Below, one piece after another: positions 26,770 through 35,461 of a stretch of DNA of 64,000 nt; positions within the stretch are counted from its first letter, which is position 1; each line of letters begins with the position of its first letter. This DNA is from Phytohabitans houttuyneae (GTDB lineage: Bacteria; Actinomycetota; Actinomycetes; Mycobacteriales; Micromonosporaceae), in assembly GCF_011764425.1 (NCBI RefSeq), contig NZ_BLPF01000001.1, positions 1,045,001 to 1,109,000 on the forward strand. Reading direction: 5' to 3'. Position numbers and translations under genes: made by a program. The notes under the pieces are model-generated. The model made no database searches and had not been told where the DNA came from. It saw only the letters and a list, made by a program, of their open reading frames with translations.

Positions 26770-27965
26770 ATGGGAATCTGGTCGGCACCACGAAGGCGCA
26801 TGGCGACCGGGATGGTGGCCGTGTTGGCCGTCGTCACGGTCGCGCCCGCGTCAGCCTCGGCGCGGGTGCCAGAGAGGGCAGGCGGCGCGAGCCAGGCGGC
26901 GCCGGCGTGCAAGGGCGTCACCGAGGCGACGCTGAACCAATGGATACGCAACGCGAACGCCGGCGCCGACGTGCGCCAGGTCGTGACCGCCCGGCCCGCC
27001 GGCTGCCAGGTGACGATCGGGGCGCAGGGCCTGGACCAGCTGTTCGGGCGGCTGACGCTGTCGACGACGGGCGGGCGGGTGATCCTGCACGGCGGTGACT
27101 CGATCTTCGACGTGCAGGCGCGCGCGGTGCTGTCGGTCACCGGCTTCACGCTCAGCGGCGCCACCAACTCGGCGGTCAGCACCACGTACAGCACCCGCAC
27201 GACGCTTTCCGACTGCACGATCAGTGGCAACAGCGCGTTCTTCGGCGGCGGGATCGCGAACAGCGGCGGCGCCATCACGATCAACAACTGCCTGATCACC
27301 GGCAACACGTCGCAGGGCGCGGGCGGCGGCATCGCCAACAGCGGCGCCACGAGCACGCTGAAGGTCGTGGACAGCAAGATCAACGCCAACAACGGGCTGT
27401 ACGGCGCCGGCCTCTACAACGCGGCCGGCACGATCACGCTGATCAACACCGAGATCAACGAGAACTCCGCACAGGGTGCGGCGGCCGGCTTCGTCAACAG
27501 CTCCGGTACCGCCACCGTCATCAGCAGCGACATCAGCCGCAACATCATGGCGATCGACAACGCGGGCGGGTTCTCCAACGCCGGCACGCTCAACATCATC
27601 AACAGCACCGTGACCGACAACCGCGGCACCGCCTTCTTCAACGGCGGCATCCTGCTCGTGAGCGGCAGCCGGATCTCCGGCAACACCGGCGGGGCGCCGG
27701 CGGCGCGATCAACAACGGCGGCGGTGGCACCGCGACGGTCGCCGACAGCGAGATCACCGGCAACAAGGCCGGCGGCGCGGGCGGCGGCATCGCCAACGTG
27801 GACGGCGGCGCGGTCGAGCTCATCAACACCGAGGTCACCGGCAACACCGCCGGCGAACCCGGCGGCGGCCTCGCCAACACCGGCGGCGGCCTGGTCATCG
27901 TCAGCGGCGGCACGGTCACCGGCAACACCCCGGACCAGTGCAGCCAGGTGACGGGCTGCGGCTGA
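26770..27965 (+). CDS. Secreted right-handed beta-helix repeat protein (frameshifted)
   Basis: About 398 residues. ATG 26770 gives MGIWSAPRRRMATGMVAVLA and a signal cleavage near ASASA. After CKGVTEATLNQWIRNAN come repeats of ITGNxxxGGGIAN type. The frame breaks in the G run 27691-27694, after SRISGNTGG; GAINNGGGGTATVADSEITG continues in the next frame and runs to CSQVTGCG and TGA 27965. One missing base restores the protein. Paralogue of 10118-11311. Function unknown; an extracellular scaffold or polysaccharide-active protein is possible but no catalytic residues are visible. Confidence 0.82.
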
Positions 27966-28127
27966 CGGCCCCATCCGGCGGCTTCCGGCCCGCCGCGCCT
28001 TCTCACGTGCCCGGTCCGCGCCTGTCGCGGGCCGGGCGTTTCCGGGCGATGGCCGGCACACGCTAGATCAATTCGTAGCGTGGCCGGGTCTCGGCGGCCC
28101 ACAGAGCGGGACGCGGCGCACACGAAA

Positions 28128-28166
28128 CCGGCTCGCCCGTCCCCCGTCCGGGGGCGGGCGAGCCGG
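28128..28166 (-). terminator. Nested GC hairpin
   Basis: CCGGCTCGCCCG and its exact complement enclose a smaller CCCCCG/CGGGGG stem. It lies just after the stop of the AHSA1-domain gene (28185, minus). Confidence 0.65.
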
Positions 28167-28184
28167 TCGCGCGACGTGGTCGGC

Positions 28185-28757
28185 TCAGCGGTTGCGCCAG
28201 GCGTTGGCGACCTCGGTCCACTCCTTGCCGGCGAGCTCCCAGAGCTGCTGGGCCTCGGGCGACAGGTCGTTGGGCGAGTCGTCCTCGGCCAGCTCACCGT
28301 GCAGGTACGCGTCCAGGCGGCTGAAGCCGTGGTCCCAGCCGGGCGCGAACTGGCCCAGGCCGGCGGCCCAGGTCTCGTCGTCGAAGGGCAGCACGGCGGT
28401 GTGCCGGAGGTCGACCACGGTGGCGCCGTCGCCGTCGGGCGAGAGGCGGACCTCCAGGTCGGACGAGCCGCCGCCGTCGTACTCCCAGGTCAGCACGAGC
28501 GAGTTGGGCTGGTCGCACTCGCGGATCTCGCCGCCCGCGTTGCCCTCGAGCTGGTACTTGCCGCCGACGCGAAGGTCCCCGGTGATCGGGTAGAACCACC
28601 GCTTGAGCCGGGTCGGGTTCGTCAGCGCATCCCAGACGTCCTCAATGGGCGCGGCGAAGGACCGGCGCAGCACGACCGTGCGGGAGCGACCCGCGTCGGT
28701 GTCCTCGGCTTCCACCTCACGGTGAATGGTCTTCAGCCAACTTGCGGTGTCGGTCAT
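28185..28757 (-). CDS. AHSA1/START-domain (SRPBCC) protein, possible CalC-type self-resistance
   Basis: 190 residues, cytoplasmic. Helix-grip fold features: RRSFAAPIEDVWDALTNPTR, RLKRWFYPITGDLRVGGKY, NSLVLTWEYDGG, VVDLRHTAVLP and the long C-terminal helix GWDHGFSRLDAYLHGEL. CalC, which protects the calicheamicin producer by being cleaved in place of DNA, has this fold and a similar G-x-D-x-G helix start. In most bacteria, however, AHSA1 proteins pair with ArsR regulators and have no known substrate, so resistance is a hypothesis from context. A CTTATATAAG palindrome like those of the two ArsR genes lies 124 bp upstream. ATG 28757 chosen after GGGAG. Confidence 0.85.
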   Translation of the reverse strand: MTDTASWLKTIHREVEAEDTDAGRSRTVVLRRSFAAPIEDVWDALTNPTRLKRWFYPITGDLRVGGKYQLEGNAGGEIRECDQPNSLVLTWEYDGGGSSDLEVRLSPDGDGATVVDLRHTAVLPFDDETWAAGLGQFAPGWDHGFSRLDAYLHGELAEDDSPNDLSPEAQQLWELAGKEWTEVANAWRNR

Positions 28758-28880
28758 GACTCCCGAATCCTTTCCTGGCAGATATGTCTGCAGTGGACAA
28801 CACCCCGCGGGTCCGGCGCCGCCCGGCCTCGGTGACCAGTGCACCGTACTCGCACAGGGTCACCGTACCAGACTGCCGGC

Positions 28881-28890
28881 CTTATATAAG
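28881..28890. promoter_or_regulatory. CTTATATAAG palindrome upstream of the AHSA1 gene
   Basis: Perfect 10-bp palindrome, identical to that in the promoter of the ArsR gene at 36858-37220. Likely ArsR operator for the AHSA1-domain gene. Confidence 0.5.
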
Positions 28891-29009
28891 CAGCGCCTAA
28901 GCTTCTCTATCAGGTGAAAGTGAAGAGCCGCCGATCCCGCGTGAAACGCCTCGCCAACTTCAATCACGCATAGTAGATCCTGCCGGTTCACGGCGTGTAC
29001 CCGGCCGGT

Positions 29010-30632
29010 CTAGCGGACCATCGCGTATGCCGCACTGTCACGCAGCACAGCCCTTTGCACCTTTCCGGTGGTGGTCCTGGGCAGCGCGGCGACGAACTCG
29101 ATCTCCCGCGGGCACTTGTACGGCGCGATCGAGGCCCGTACGAGTGCGCGCAGCTCGCCGGCCAGCTCCTCGCCAGCGGCCGCGGGGTCGGCCGGGACGA
29201 CGAACGCCTTGACCACGGTGCCGCGCTCGGCGTGCGGGACGCCGACCACCGCCGCTTCCCGGACACCGGCGTGCTCCAGCAGCACCGCCTCCACCTCCGG
29301 GCCCGCGATCTTGTATCCGGACGCGACGATGATGTCGTCCGCGCGGGCCTGGAACCAGTAGTACCCGTCGGCGTCGCGCACGAACACGTCGCCGGTGAGG
29401 TTCCAGCCGTCCCGCACGTACTCGTGCTGCCGCTGGTCGTCCAGGTAGCGGCAGCCGGTCGGCCCCTGCACGGCCAGCAGGCCGGCAACGCCGTCCGGCA
29501 CGGGCGCGCCGGCGGCGTCGACGATCTTCGCGCGGTAGCCGGGCACGGCGCGGCCGGTGGCGCCGGGCCGGATGTCGTCGCCGGACGAGGCGATGAAGAT
29601 GTGCAGCATCTCCGTCGAGCCGATGCCGTCGATCACCCGGATCCCGGTCTGGCGGTACACCTCGTCCCACACCGACTTGGGCAGATGCTCGCCGGCGGAC
29701 ACGCACTTGCGCAGCCGGGACAGGGCCGGCGCCTTGCCCGCGGCGAGCATCGCCCGGTACGCCGCAGGCGCGGTGAACAGCACCGTGGCACCGTGCGCGG
29801 CTGCGGCGTCGGCCAGCTCGGGCGGGGTGGCCTTCTCCAGCAGCAGCGTCGACGCGCCGACCCGCATGGGAAAGACGACAAGGCCGCCGAGCCCGAACGT
29901 GAAGCCCAGCGGCGGCGTACCGGTGAACACGTCGTCCGGCTCCGGTTGCAGCACGTGGCGGGAGAAGGTGTCGGCGTTGGCGAGCACATCACGGTGGAAA
30001 TGCATCGTGATCTTCGGGCGCCCGGTGGTGCCCGAGGTGGGCGCCAGCAGTGCCACGTCGTCGGCCGCGGTGTCCACCGCCGTGAAGTCGCCGTCGCGGT
30101 CGGCGCAGCGCGCGAGCAGGTCGTCGCCCGTGGAGGCGCCGTACCCGAGCACGCGCATCCCGGGCGCGTCGCAGGCGAGCAGGTCGTCCATGAACCGGTG
30201 GTCGCAGAGGGCGAGCGACGGCTGGGTCAGGCCGGCCAGCATGGTCAGCTCGCGGTCGCGCAGCAGCGGCATCGTGGTGACCGCGACGCAGCCCGCCTTC
30301 AGCACGCCGAACCACGCGGCCACCAGCCACGGCGTGTTGGGGCCGCGCAGCAGCACGCGGTTGCCGGGTACCAGGTCGAAGTCCTCGACGAGCACCCGCG
30401 CCACCTGGTTGGCCCGGCGGAGCAGGTCGCCGTAGGTCCAGGTCTCGGTGGGGGTGCGCAGGCACACCCGGTCCGGGCCGAACGCGGCCACGGTGTCGTC
30501 CAGCAGCGACCGCGCGCAGTTGAGCCGCTCGGGATAGGCCAGGTCGGACGGGAGCTCGGGCCACAGCGCGGCATCCGGCAGCCGGTCCCGGCAGAACGTG
30601 TCGACGTGCGCGGACACCGAGGGTCGCGTCAT
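29010..30632 (-). CDS. Benzoate/2-aminobenzoate-type aryl-CoA ligase
   Basis: 540 residues of the ANL superfamily. P-loop APTSGTTGRPKITMHFHRD near residue 200, A5-like GIGSTEMLHIF, A7 LTGDVF, A8-like FQARADDIIVASGYKIAG and the catalytic Lys in TTTGKVQRA. The overall pattern (HRDVLANAD, QPEPDDVF) is that of benzoate-/2-aminobenzoate-CoA ligases. It would adenylate an aromatic acid and form its CoA thioester; NcsB2-like ligases do this for the aryl side chain of 9-membered enediynes. The ATG overlaps the stop of the FkbM gene (ATGA). Last gene of the operon running from 35353. The exact acid is not determinable by eye. Confidence 0.9.
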   Translation of the reverse strand: MTRPSVSAHVDTFCRDRLPDAALWPELPSDLAYPERLNCARSLLDDTVAAFGPDRVCLRTPTETWTYGDLLRRANQVARVLVEDFDLVPGNRVLLRGPNTPWLVAAWFGVLKAGCVAVTTMPLLRDRELTMLAGLTQPSLALCDHRFMDDLLACDAPGMRVLGYGASTGDDLLARCADRDGDFTAVDTAADDVALLAPTSGTTGRPKITMHFHRDVLANADTFSRHVLQPEPDDVFTGTPPLGFTFGLGGLVVFPMRVGASTLLLEKATPPELADAAAAHGATVLFTAPAAYRAMLAAGKAPALSRLRKCVSAGEHLPKSVWDEVYRQTGIRVIDGIGSTEMLHIFIASSGDDIRPGATGRAVPGYRAKIVDAAGAPVPDGVAGLLAVQGPTGCRYLDDQRQHEYVRDGWNLTGDVFVRDADGYYWFQARADDIIVASGYKIAGPEVEAVLLEHAGVREAAVVGVPHAERGTVVKAFVVPADPAAAGEELAGELRALVRASIAPYKCPREIEFVAALPRTTTGKVQRAVLRDSAAYAMVR

Positions 30633-31552
30633 TGAAACCCACCTCCCTGTCGATCCCTGAGTACGCGGGCGCTACGTTCCTGGGGCAGCCCGGGGCCGTG
30701 CCTCTCGCGCTCGCTTCGCTCGCTGGGTGCCCCGGGAAGCCTGCGCCATCCGGCCTCGTCGCTGCGCTCCTCGGACCGGATCCCGCCGGCCCCGGGGCCG
30801 TGCCTCTCGCGCTCGCTTCGCTCGCTGGGTGCCCCGGGAAGCCTGCGCCATCCGGCCTCGTCGCTGCGCTCCTCGGACCGGATCCCGCCGGCCCCGGGGC
30901 GGGTCGGCGCCAGCCACGCCACGTCGACCACGTCGGGGTTGGCGTGCGCCCAGTGCGCCACCGGCCGCCAGCCGCGGGCGCGCATGAAGTCGGCGATGCT
31001 CTTCAGCGTGGAGCCGCCGCTGTACCGGGCACCCGTGCTCCCCTCGACCACGGCGAGTTGGAGGCGGCGCAGGTCGGCACCGGCCAGCACGTCGAGCTCG
31101 GTGCCCTGGGCGTCCACGACCAGCACGTTGCAGCCGTGCTGGACATCGCGCACCGGAACCACGGCGATGGTCTCCTGCCGCACCACGGCCATCGGTGGCA
31201 GCGGCGGGAGCGGGCTCGCCTGCTGGTCGTACTCGGTGATGTAGAGCGTGGCGCGGCCGTGCTCGCGCCCGGCGGCGGCCAGCACGATCTCGCGCGGTGG
31301 CCGCCCGTCCGGTGGCGGCGGCAGGCCCGCGGCGGCATGGTGCCGGGACAGCTCGCGGTCGAGCGCGCCGATGTGCTCCGGGTTCGGCTCGATCAACACC
31401 ATCCGCCGGAACCCGCACCGGGTGAGCGCCGCCACCTCCTGCCCGGTGTGCGCGCCGACCTGCACGATCCCCTCGGCCGGCACCCGCAGCTCGCTGAGCA
31501 GCCAGGGAAGCCGCTGCTCCCAGCGGACGTAGGAGCTGACGAGCGCGCTCAT
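30629..31552 (-). CDS. FkbM-family methyltransferase with repeat-encoded tail
   Basis: 307 residues. The first 220 or so are FkbM-like: IVQVGAHTGQEVAALTRCGF (SAM loop), MVLIEPNPEHIGAL, and VLVVDAQGTELDVLAGADL. FkbM enzymes O-methylate polyketides or sugars. From about residue 222 the protein reads through two copies of a 102-bp DNA repeat, giving an Arg/Glu-rich 34-residue unit twice, before stopping inside the ligase start. The tail is unlikely to be functional. ATG 31552 overlaps the acetyltransferase stop (ATGA). Confidence 0.82.
   Translation of the reverse strand: MSALVSSYVRWEQRLPWLLSELRVPAEGIVQVGAHTGQEVAALTRCGFRRMVLIEPNPEHIGALDRELSRHHAAAGLPPPPDGRPPREIVLAAAGREHGRATLYITEYDQQASPLPPLPPMAVVRQETIAVVPVRDVQHGCNVLVVDAQGTELDVLAGADLRRLQLAVVEGSTGARYSGGSTLKSIADFMRARGWRPVAHWAHANPDVVDVAWLAPTRPGAGGIRSEERSDEAGWRRLPGAPSERSERERHGPGAGGIRSEERSDEAGWRRLPGAPSERSERERHGPGLPQERSARVLRDRQGGGFQ
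30689..30892. repeat. 102-bp tandem repeat, two copies plus a partial third
   Basis: Copies begin at about 30691 and 30793 and are essentially identical; the first bases of a third are seen at 30892-30900. The unit holds inverted GCTCGC/GCGAGC-type segments. 102 bp is 34 codons, so the repeat keeps the FkbM reading frame. It looks like a dispersed intergenic element that has entered the gene end. Confidence 0.8.
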
Positions 31553-32463
31553 CGCGCGGCCCGCGTGGCCAGCCACCGCTCGTGTGCCACGCGCACCCGG
31601 TGCCACAGCGCGGCCCGCCGCGCGGGCTCCACGTCGTCGAGGTCCAGCCCGAAGATGTCGACGAGGGCGCCGTACCAGTCGGACATCGTGGACAGCTCCC
31701 GCTCGGTGCGCCCGCCCGCCTCCACCCGGCGCAGCAGGCAGCCCATCAGCCCGTCGGCACCGGTGCCGTCCCGCCGCATCACCGCGACGGCGCGCACGAG
31801 CCGCGACTCCGGGGAGGTGGCGAGGTACGGGTGCCACTCGGCGAAGTCGGCGGTACCCGCGGTCGCCGTCGAGATGTCGAGGCCGGCGATGGAGCCGCGG
31901 GTCGCCCGGTCGAACCGCCACCCGCCCGGCTCGACGGTGGAGGGCGAGAGCGTGAAGGTGAACGGCCCCTGCTGGTACGTGCCGGCGCGCAGCGGCAGCG
32001 GCTCGTGCAGGCCGTCGCCCAGCCCCACGTCGACGAACCACTCCTGCCCCTCCAGCAGTACCGTCAGCGCCAGGTGCGGCGCCGGCGCGGCCGGGCTGAC
32101 CGGTGGCGTGGCCGGGTTGGCGTGCACGCCGGCGCGGTGGTAGCGCACGTCGTAGCCGAGGCCCGCCAGCAGCGTGGAGAAGGCGCCGTTGAGCTGGACG
32201 CAGTACCCGCCGCGGCGGCGCAGCACCCGGCCCGCGCAGTCCCGCGGATCCACTGTGGTCGGTCGGTCGAGCTGGATGTCGAGGACCTCGTACGGCACCC
32301 GCTCGACGTGCGCGCGGTGCAACGCCCGCAGCGCCGCGAGGCTCGGCTCGCCGGGATGGTCGACGCCCAGCCGCCGCAGGTAGCCCGCCACCAGCCGGAC
32401 GCCGCCGGCCGGGACCGGCCCGGGCGGGTCAGTGGTCTGGCCGGCCGCTCGCTCTCCTGGCAT
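31549..32463 (-). CDS. Arylamine N-acetyltransferase family protein
   Basis: 304 residues. The Cys-His-Asp triad is visible: RRRGGYCVQLNGAFS (Cys near residue 88), PAPHLALTVLL (His) and FVDVGLGDG (Asp). RYHRAGVHAN is also typical. NATs transfer acyl groups from CoA to arylamines; in ansamycin pathways a NAT homologue (RifF type) makes the releasing amide. Here it lies between CoA-transferase and FkbM/aryl-CoA ligase genes, so it might use the aryl-CoA to form an amide. That is inference. ATG 32463 follows GGGAGGG. Confidence 0.9.
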   Translation of the reverse strand: MPGERAAGQTTDPPGPVPAGGVRLVAGYLRRLGVDHPGEPSLAALRALHRAHVERVPYEVLDIQLDRPTTVDPRDCAGRVLRRRGGYCVQLNGAFSTLLAGLGYDVRYHRAGVHANPATPPVSPAAPAPHLALTVLLEGQEWFVDVGLGDGLHEPLPLRAGTYQQGPFTFTLSPSTVEPGGWRFDRATRGSIAGLDISTATAGTADFAEWHPYLATSPESRLVRAVAVMRRDGTGADGLMGCLLRRVEAGGRTERELSTMSDWYGALVDIFGLDLDDVEPARRAALWHRVRVAHERWLATRAAR

Positions 32464-32565
32464 AAGCCCTCCCGCCGTACTGCCTGCCGAGGCCGGCGCG
32501 GGTGCCTGGCCCAAACTCCATCGTTGACGGCGGGGCACCGGTGCGGCATCTCCCAGATTGCGGCG

Positions 32566-34113
32566 CTACGGCCGGAACAGCAGCGGGTCCATGATGGACA
32601 CTTGCGGTGCGGTGCGGATCGGGAAGCCGATCCGCTCGACCACGTCGCGCCGCACGTCGACGCCGGGCGCCACCTCCGTGAGCACGAGGCCGGACGGGGT
32701 CACCTCGAAGACGGCCCGCTCGGTCACCACCTGGGCCCGCTGGCCGCGCCGCACGCCGTCGGCCACCCGGTACGTCACGTGGTCGACCTCGGGCACGAAC
32801 TTGGCGATCGTGCCCTCCTGGAGCACCCGCAGCTCGCCCCGGTCGCAGATCACCTTCAGGCCGCCGGTGGTGAGCGTGCCCGCGAACACCAGGCGGCGGG
32901 CGTTCTGCGCGATGTCCACGAAGCCACCGGCGCCGGGGTTGGCCGAGGCGAAGCGGCTGACGTTGACGTTTCCGGCGGCGTCGAACTGCGCGAAGGAGAG
33001 CGCCGCGAACGGGCAGCCGCCGCCGTCGATGAAGTCGAACTGGTACACCCCGTCGAGCAGCGCCTCGGGACCGTAGTTGGCCGAGAACTGCCACTCGGAC
33101 ATCACCACGCCGCCGAAGGGGCCGTGCTCGGTCGTGAACAGGTGGCCGTCGTCGAGCACGCCGTCCTCGGCCATCGCCAGGGCGACGTCGGCGGAGGCGC
33201 CGAAGCCGAAGATCGCGGTGTCGCCGGCCCGTACCTCGCGGGCGACCCGCCGGGCGACGACCTTCTCAGGGCCGGTGGCGAGCCGCGGCAGCCGGGCGCG
33301 CAGGTCCGGCAGGGGCCGCAGGTATCCCGGGTCGGCGCGCACGCCGTTGCCGACGGGCTCGTCCGGCGCCACCACCACGCGGTCGACGAGCACGCCGGGC
33401 ACGCGCACGTCGTGGGCCGGCCGCGAGCGGCGGGGCACCATGCGGGCCACCTGCGCGATCACGGTACCGCCGCACGCCTTGACCGCGAGCGCGACGGCCA
33501 GCGCGCTGGTGGTCAGCGGAAGGTCCTCGAACGAGAGGTTGCCGTGCTCGTCGGCGCTGCTGGCCCGGATGATCCCGACGTCGAGCGGCCAGGTCGGGTA
33601 GAACAGGTACTCCTCGCCCCGGAACTCGACGACCTCGACAAGATCCTCGGTGGTCCGCGGGCTGAGCCGGCCGCCGCCGTACCGCGGGTCGGTGAACGTG
33701 CCGAGCCCCACGCGGGTCAGGTAGCCGGGGCCGCGGCGGGCCACCTCGCGCAGCCAGTGCATCGTCGCGCCGATCGGCCAGTTGTACGCCTCGACGCGGT
33801 CGCCCTGGATCAGCCGCATCAGCGCCGGCCGCTGGCCGGTCTCCGGGTGCCGGGGGTTGATGTAGGAGCCGGCCACGACCCGCCGCAGGAGCCCTTCGCG
33901 CGCCAGGTGGTCCATGCCCGGTATCCCCATCGCGTCGCCGGTGGCGACCGGGAAGTAGCCGGTCAGCCCGCGCGGCGCACCGGTGGCGTCGAACCGCTCG
34001 CCGATCGCGCGCAGCACCACGTCCGGCGTGACCCAGCCGATGACGCCGCTGACCGCGACGGACTGCCCGTCGCGCACCAGCGAGGCGGCCTGCGCCGGGG
34101 TGCAGAGCTTCAT
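32566..34113 (-). CDS. Family I CoA-transferase (acetate/propionate type)
   Basis: 515 residues with fused alpha and beta parts as in Pct/YdiF enzymes. N-terminal DGQSVAVSGVIGWVTPDVVL, GYFPVATGDAMGIPGMDHLA, and the catalytic Glu in FTTEHGPFGG of the second half, followed by IDGGGCPFAALSFAQ. It would move CoA between carboxylic acids, possibly recycling or forming the aryl/acyl-CoA used by neighbours. Its ATG overlaps the stop of the crotonase-like gene (ATGA). Confidence 0.9.
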   Translation of the reverse strand: MKLCTPAQAASLVRDGQSVAVSGVIGWVTPDVVLRAIGERFDATGAPRGLTGYFPVATGDAMGIPGMDHLAREGLLRRVVAGSYINPRHPETGQRPALMRLIQGDRVEAYNWPIGATMHWLREVARRGPGYLTRVGLGTFTDPRYGGGRLSPRTTEDLVEVVEFRGEEYLFYPTWPLDVGIIRASSADEHGNLSFEDLPLTTSALAVALAVKACGGTVIAQVARMVPRRSRPAHDVRVPGVLVDRVVVAPDEPVGNGVRADPGYLRPLPDLRARLPRLATGPEKVVARRVAREVRAGDTAIFGFGASADVALAMAEDGVLDDGHLFTTEHGPFGGVVMSEWQFSANYGPEALLDGVYQFDFIDGGGCPFAALSFAQFDAAGNVNVSRFASANPGAGGFVDIAQNARRLVFAGTLTTGGLKVICDRGELRVLQEGTIAKFVPEVDHVTYRVADGVRRGQRAQVVTERAVFEVTPSGLVLTEVAPGVDVRRDVVERIGFPIRTAPQVSIMDPLLFRP

Positions 34114-34853
34114 GCGCGGTACCGCTCGAACGTGGCCCGCGCGGCGGGCGTACCGATGTCGTCGCCGAACTGCCGGGCGGCCCGCGCGTCCAGCGCCTCG
34201 GCGGGACCGGCGGCGGCGTCCGCCAGCGCCCGCTTCGTCGCCGCCACGGCGTGCGGCGGGAGCGCGGACAGCCGCGCCGCCAGGTCGAGCGCGTGCGCCT
34301 CGGCCGTGCCGGGCGGTGCCAGCTCGTCCACCGCGCCGAGCCGGTGCAGCTCGCGCACCGGCAGCGGGTCGGCGCCCCAGACGAGGCGCCGGGCGGCGAC
34401 CGGTCCGACCCGCGCGACGAGGGCCTGCAGCCCCCACGGCGGCACCCAGCCCAGGGGTACCTCGGGCAGGTGCCAGCGGGCGTCGCCGGCGCTGACGACG
34501 AGGTCGCAGCTCGCGGCGAGGAAGAAGCCGCCGCCGATCGCGAACCCCTCGACGGCGGCGACGACCGGCTTCGAGAGCCACTGGAGGCGGCGGGCGACAA
34601 GCCCGGTGCGCTCCTCGTGCCGCACAATGCCGGCCCGCGGCAGGCCGGCCAGCTCGCGCAGGTCGGAGCCGGCGCAGAAGCCCGGCGGGGCGCCGGTCAG
34701 GACCGCCGCGTGCACCTCCGGGTCGCCGTCCGCCGCGGCGAGGGCGGCGTCGAGCTCCTCGACGAGGGCCGCGTCGAGGGCGTTGCGCCGGTCGGGCCGG
34801 TGCAGGCGCAGCACCGCCACGGGCCCACGCCGCTCCACACCGAGAACGCCCAC
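34110..34853 (-). CDS. Enoyl-CoA hydratase/isomerase (crotonase) family protein
   Basis: 247 residues. Crotonase features: RPDRRNALDAALV, GFCAGSDLRELAG, oxyanion-hole AIGGGFFLAASCDLVV and HLPEVPLGWVP. The PEVPLG Glu matches the second catalytic Glu of hydratases, but the first (normally in GGGxEL) is Phe here. Water addition is therefore doubtful; isomerase, lyase or thioester hydrolysis chemistry is more likely. GTG 34853 lies 5 nt after the OsmC stop. Coupled by overlap to the CoA-transferase. Confidence 0.87.
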   Translation of the reverse strand: MGVLGVERRGPVAVLRLHRPDRRNALDAALVEELDAALAAADGDPEVHAAVLTGAPPGFCAGSDLRELAGLPRAGIVRHEERTGLVARRLQWLSKPVVAAVEGFAIGGGFFLAASCDLVVSAGDARWHLPEVPLGWVPPWGLQALVARVGPVAARRLVWGADPLPVRELHRLGAVDELAPPGTAEAHALDLAARLSALPPHAVAATKRALADAAAGPAEALDARAARQFGDDIGTPAARATFERYRA

Positions 34854-34858
34854 GAGCG

Positions 34859-35353
34859 TCAGCTCGCTTCGAACCGCACCGTGAGCGGTACGCCGCGGCG
34901 CAGGCTCTCCCCCACCGGCGAGTCGACCTCGCAGGCGCGGTGCAGCGAGTCGAGCTGCTCGGCCGTGGCGCCGTCGGTCTTGAGCCGCACCGTGTACGTG
35001 ATCTTCTCGTAGCCGGCACCGAGATCGCCGCCGAGCCCGAGGTACCGGTGGATGTCGAAGTCGCCGGTCGCCTCGACGGTGAGGCTCTCGATCCGCACGC
35101 CGAGCAGCGCCGCCCGGACCGCGATCAACTCGACCTCGCAGGCGGCGAGCGAGGCGAGCAGCATCTTCATCCCGCCGACGTTGCCGTCCACCGCCGAGAG
35201 GATCGGCCGCTCGCCCGAGGCGAAGGTGACCTCTGACGAGAGCCCGCCGCGCCAGTGGGCCACGACCGACGCGTCGCGTGCCGCGGTGGCGGGCTCCTGC
35301 TCGATCTGGCCGATGAAGCCCCGCAGGGCGGTCATGTCGACACCGTTGGACAT
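34859..35353 (-). CDS. OsmC-family protein
   Basis: 164 residues. The two family Cys are in SLAACEVELIAV and HRACEVDSPVGESL; DGNVGGMKMLLASLAA is also typical. OsmC/Ohr proteins reduce organic hydroperoxides or act as small thiol proteins. GGAGGCACGA precedes ATG 35353. It is 108 nt downstream of the ArsR gene and at the head of the crotonase/CoA-transferase operon, so its expression may be ArsR-controlled. Detoxifying reactive intermediates is a plausible role. Confidence 0.88.
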   Translation of the reverse strand: MSNGVDMTALRGFIGQIEQEPATAARDASVVAHWRGGLSSEVTFASGERPILSAVDGNVGGMKMLLASLAACEVELIAVRAALLGVRIESLTVEATGDFDIHRYLGLGGDLGAGYEKITYTVRLKTDGATAEQLDSLHRACEVDSPVGESLRRGVPLTVRFEAS

Positions 35354-35461
35354 TCGTGCCTCCCTCCACACGTATGGTGCCGGGCCGTACCCCGATACGG
35401 CGCACCACAGGTGGAAGTCAGCAATGTGCGAGAAACCCGTCCTCATCCACAGTGGACCGGG

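Noticed and set aside
30689-30892. CRISPR array
   Set aside because: Only two near-identical adjacent 102-bp units with no unique spacers.
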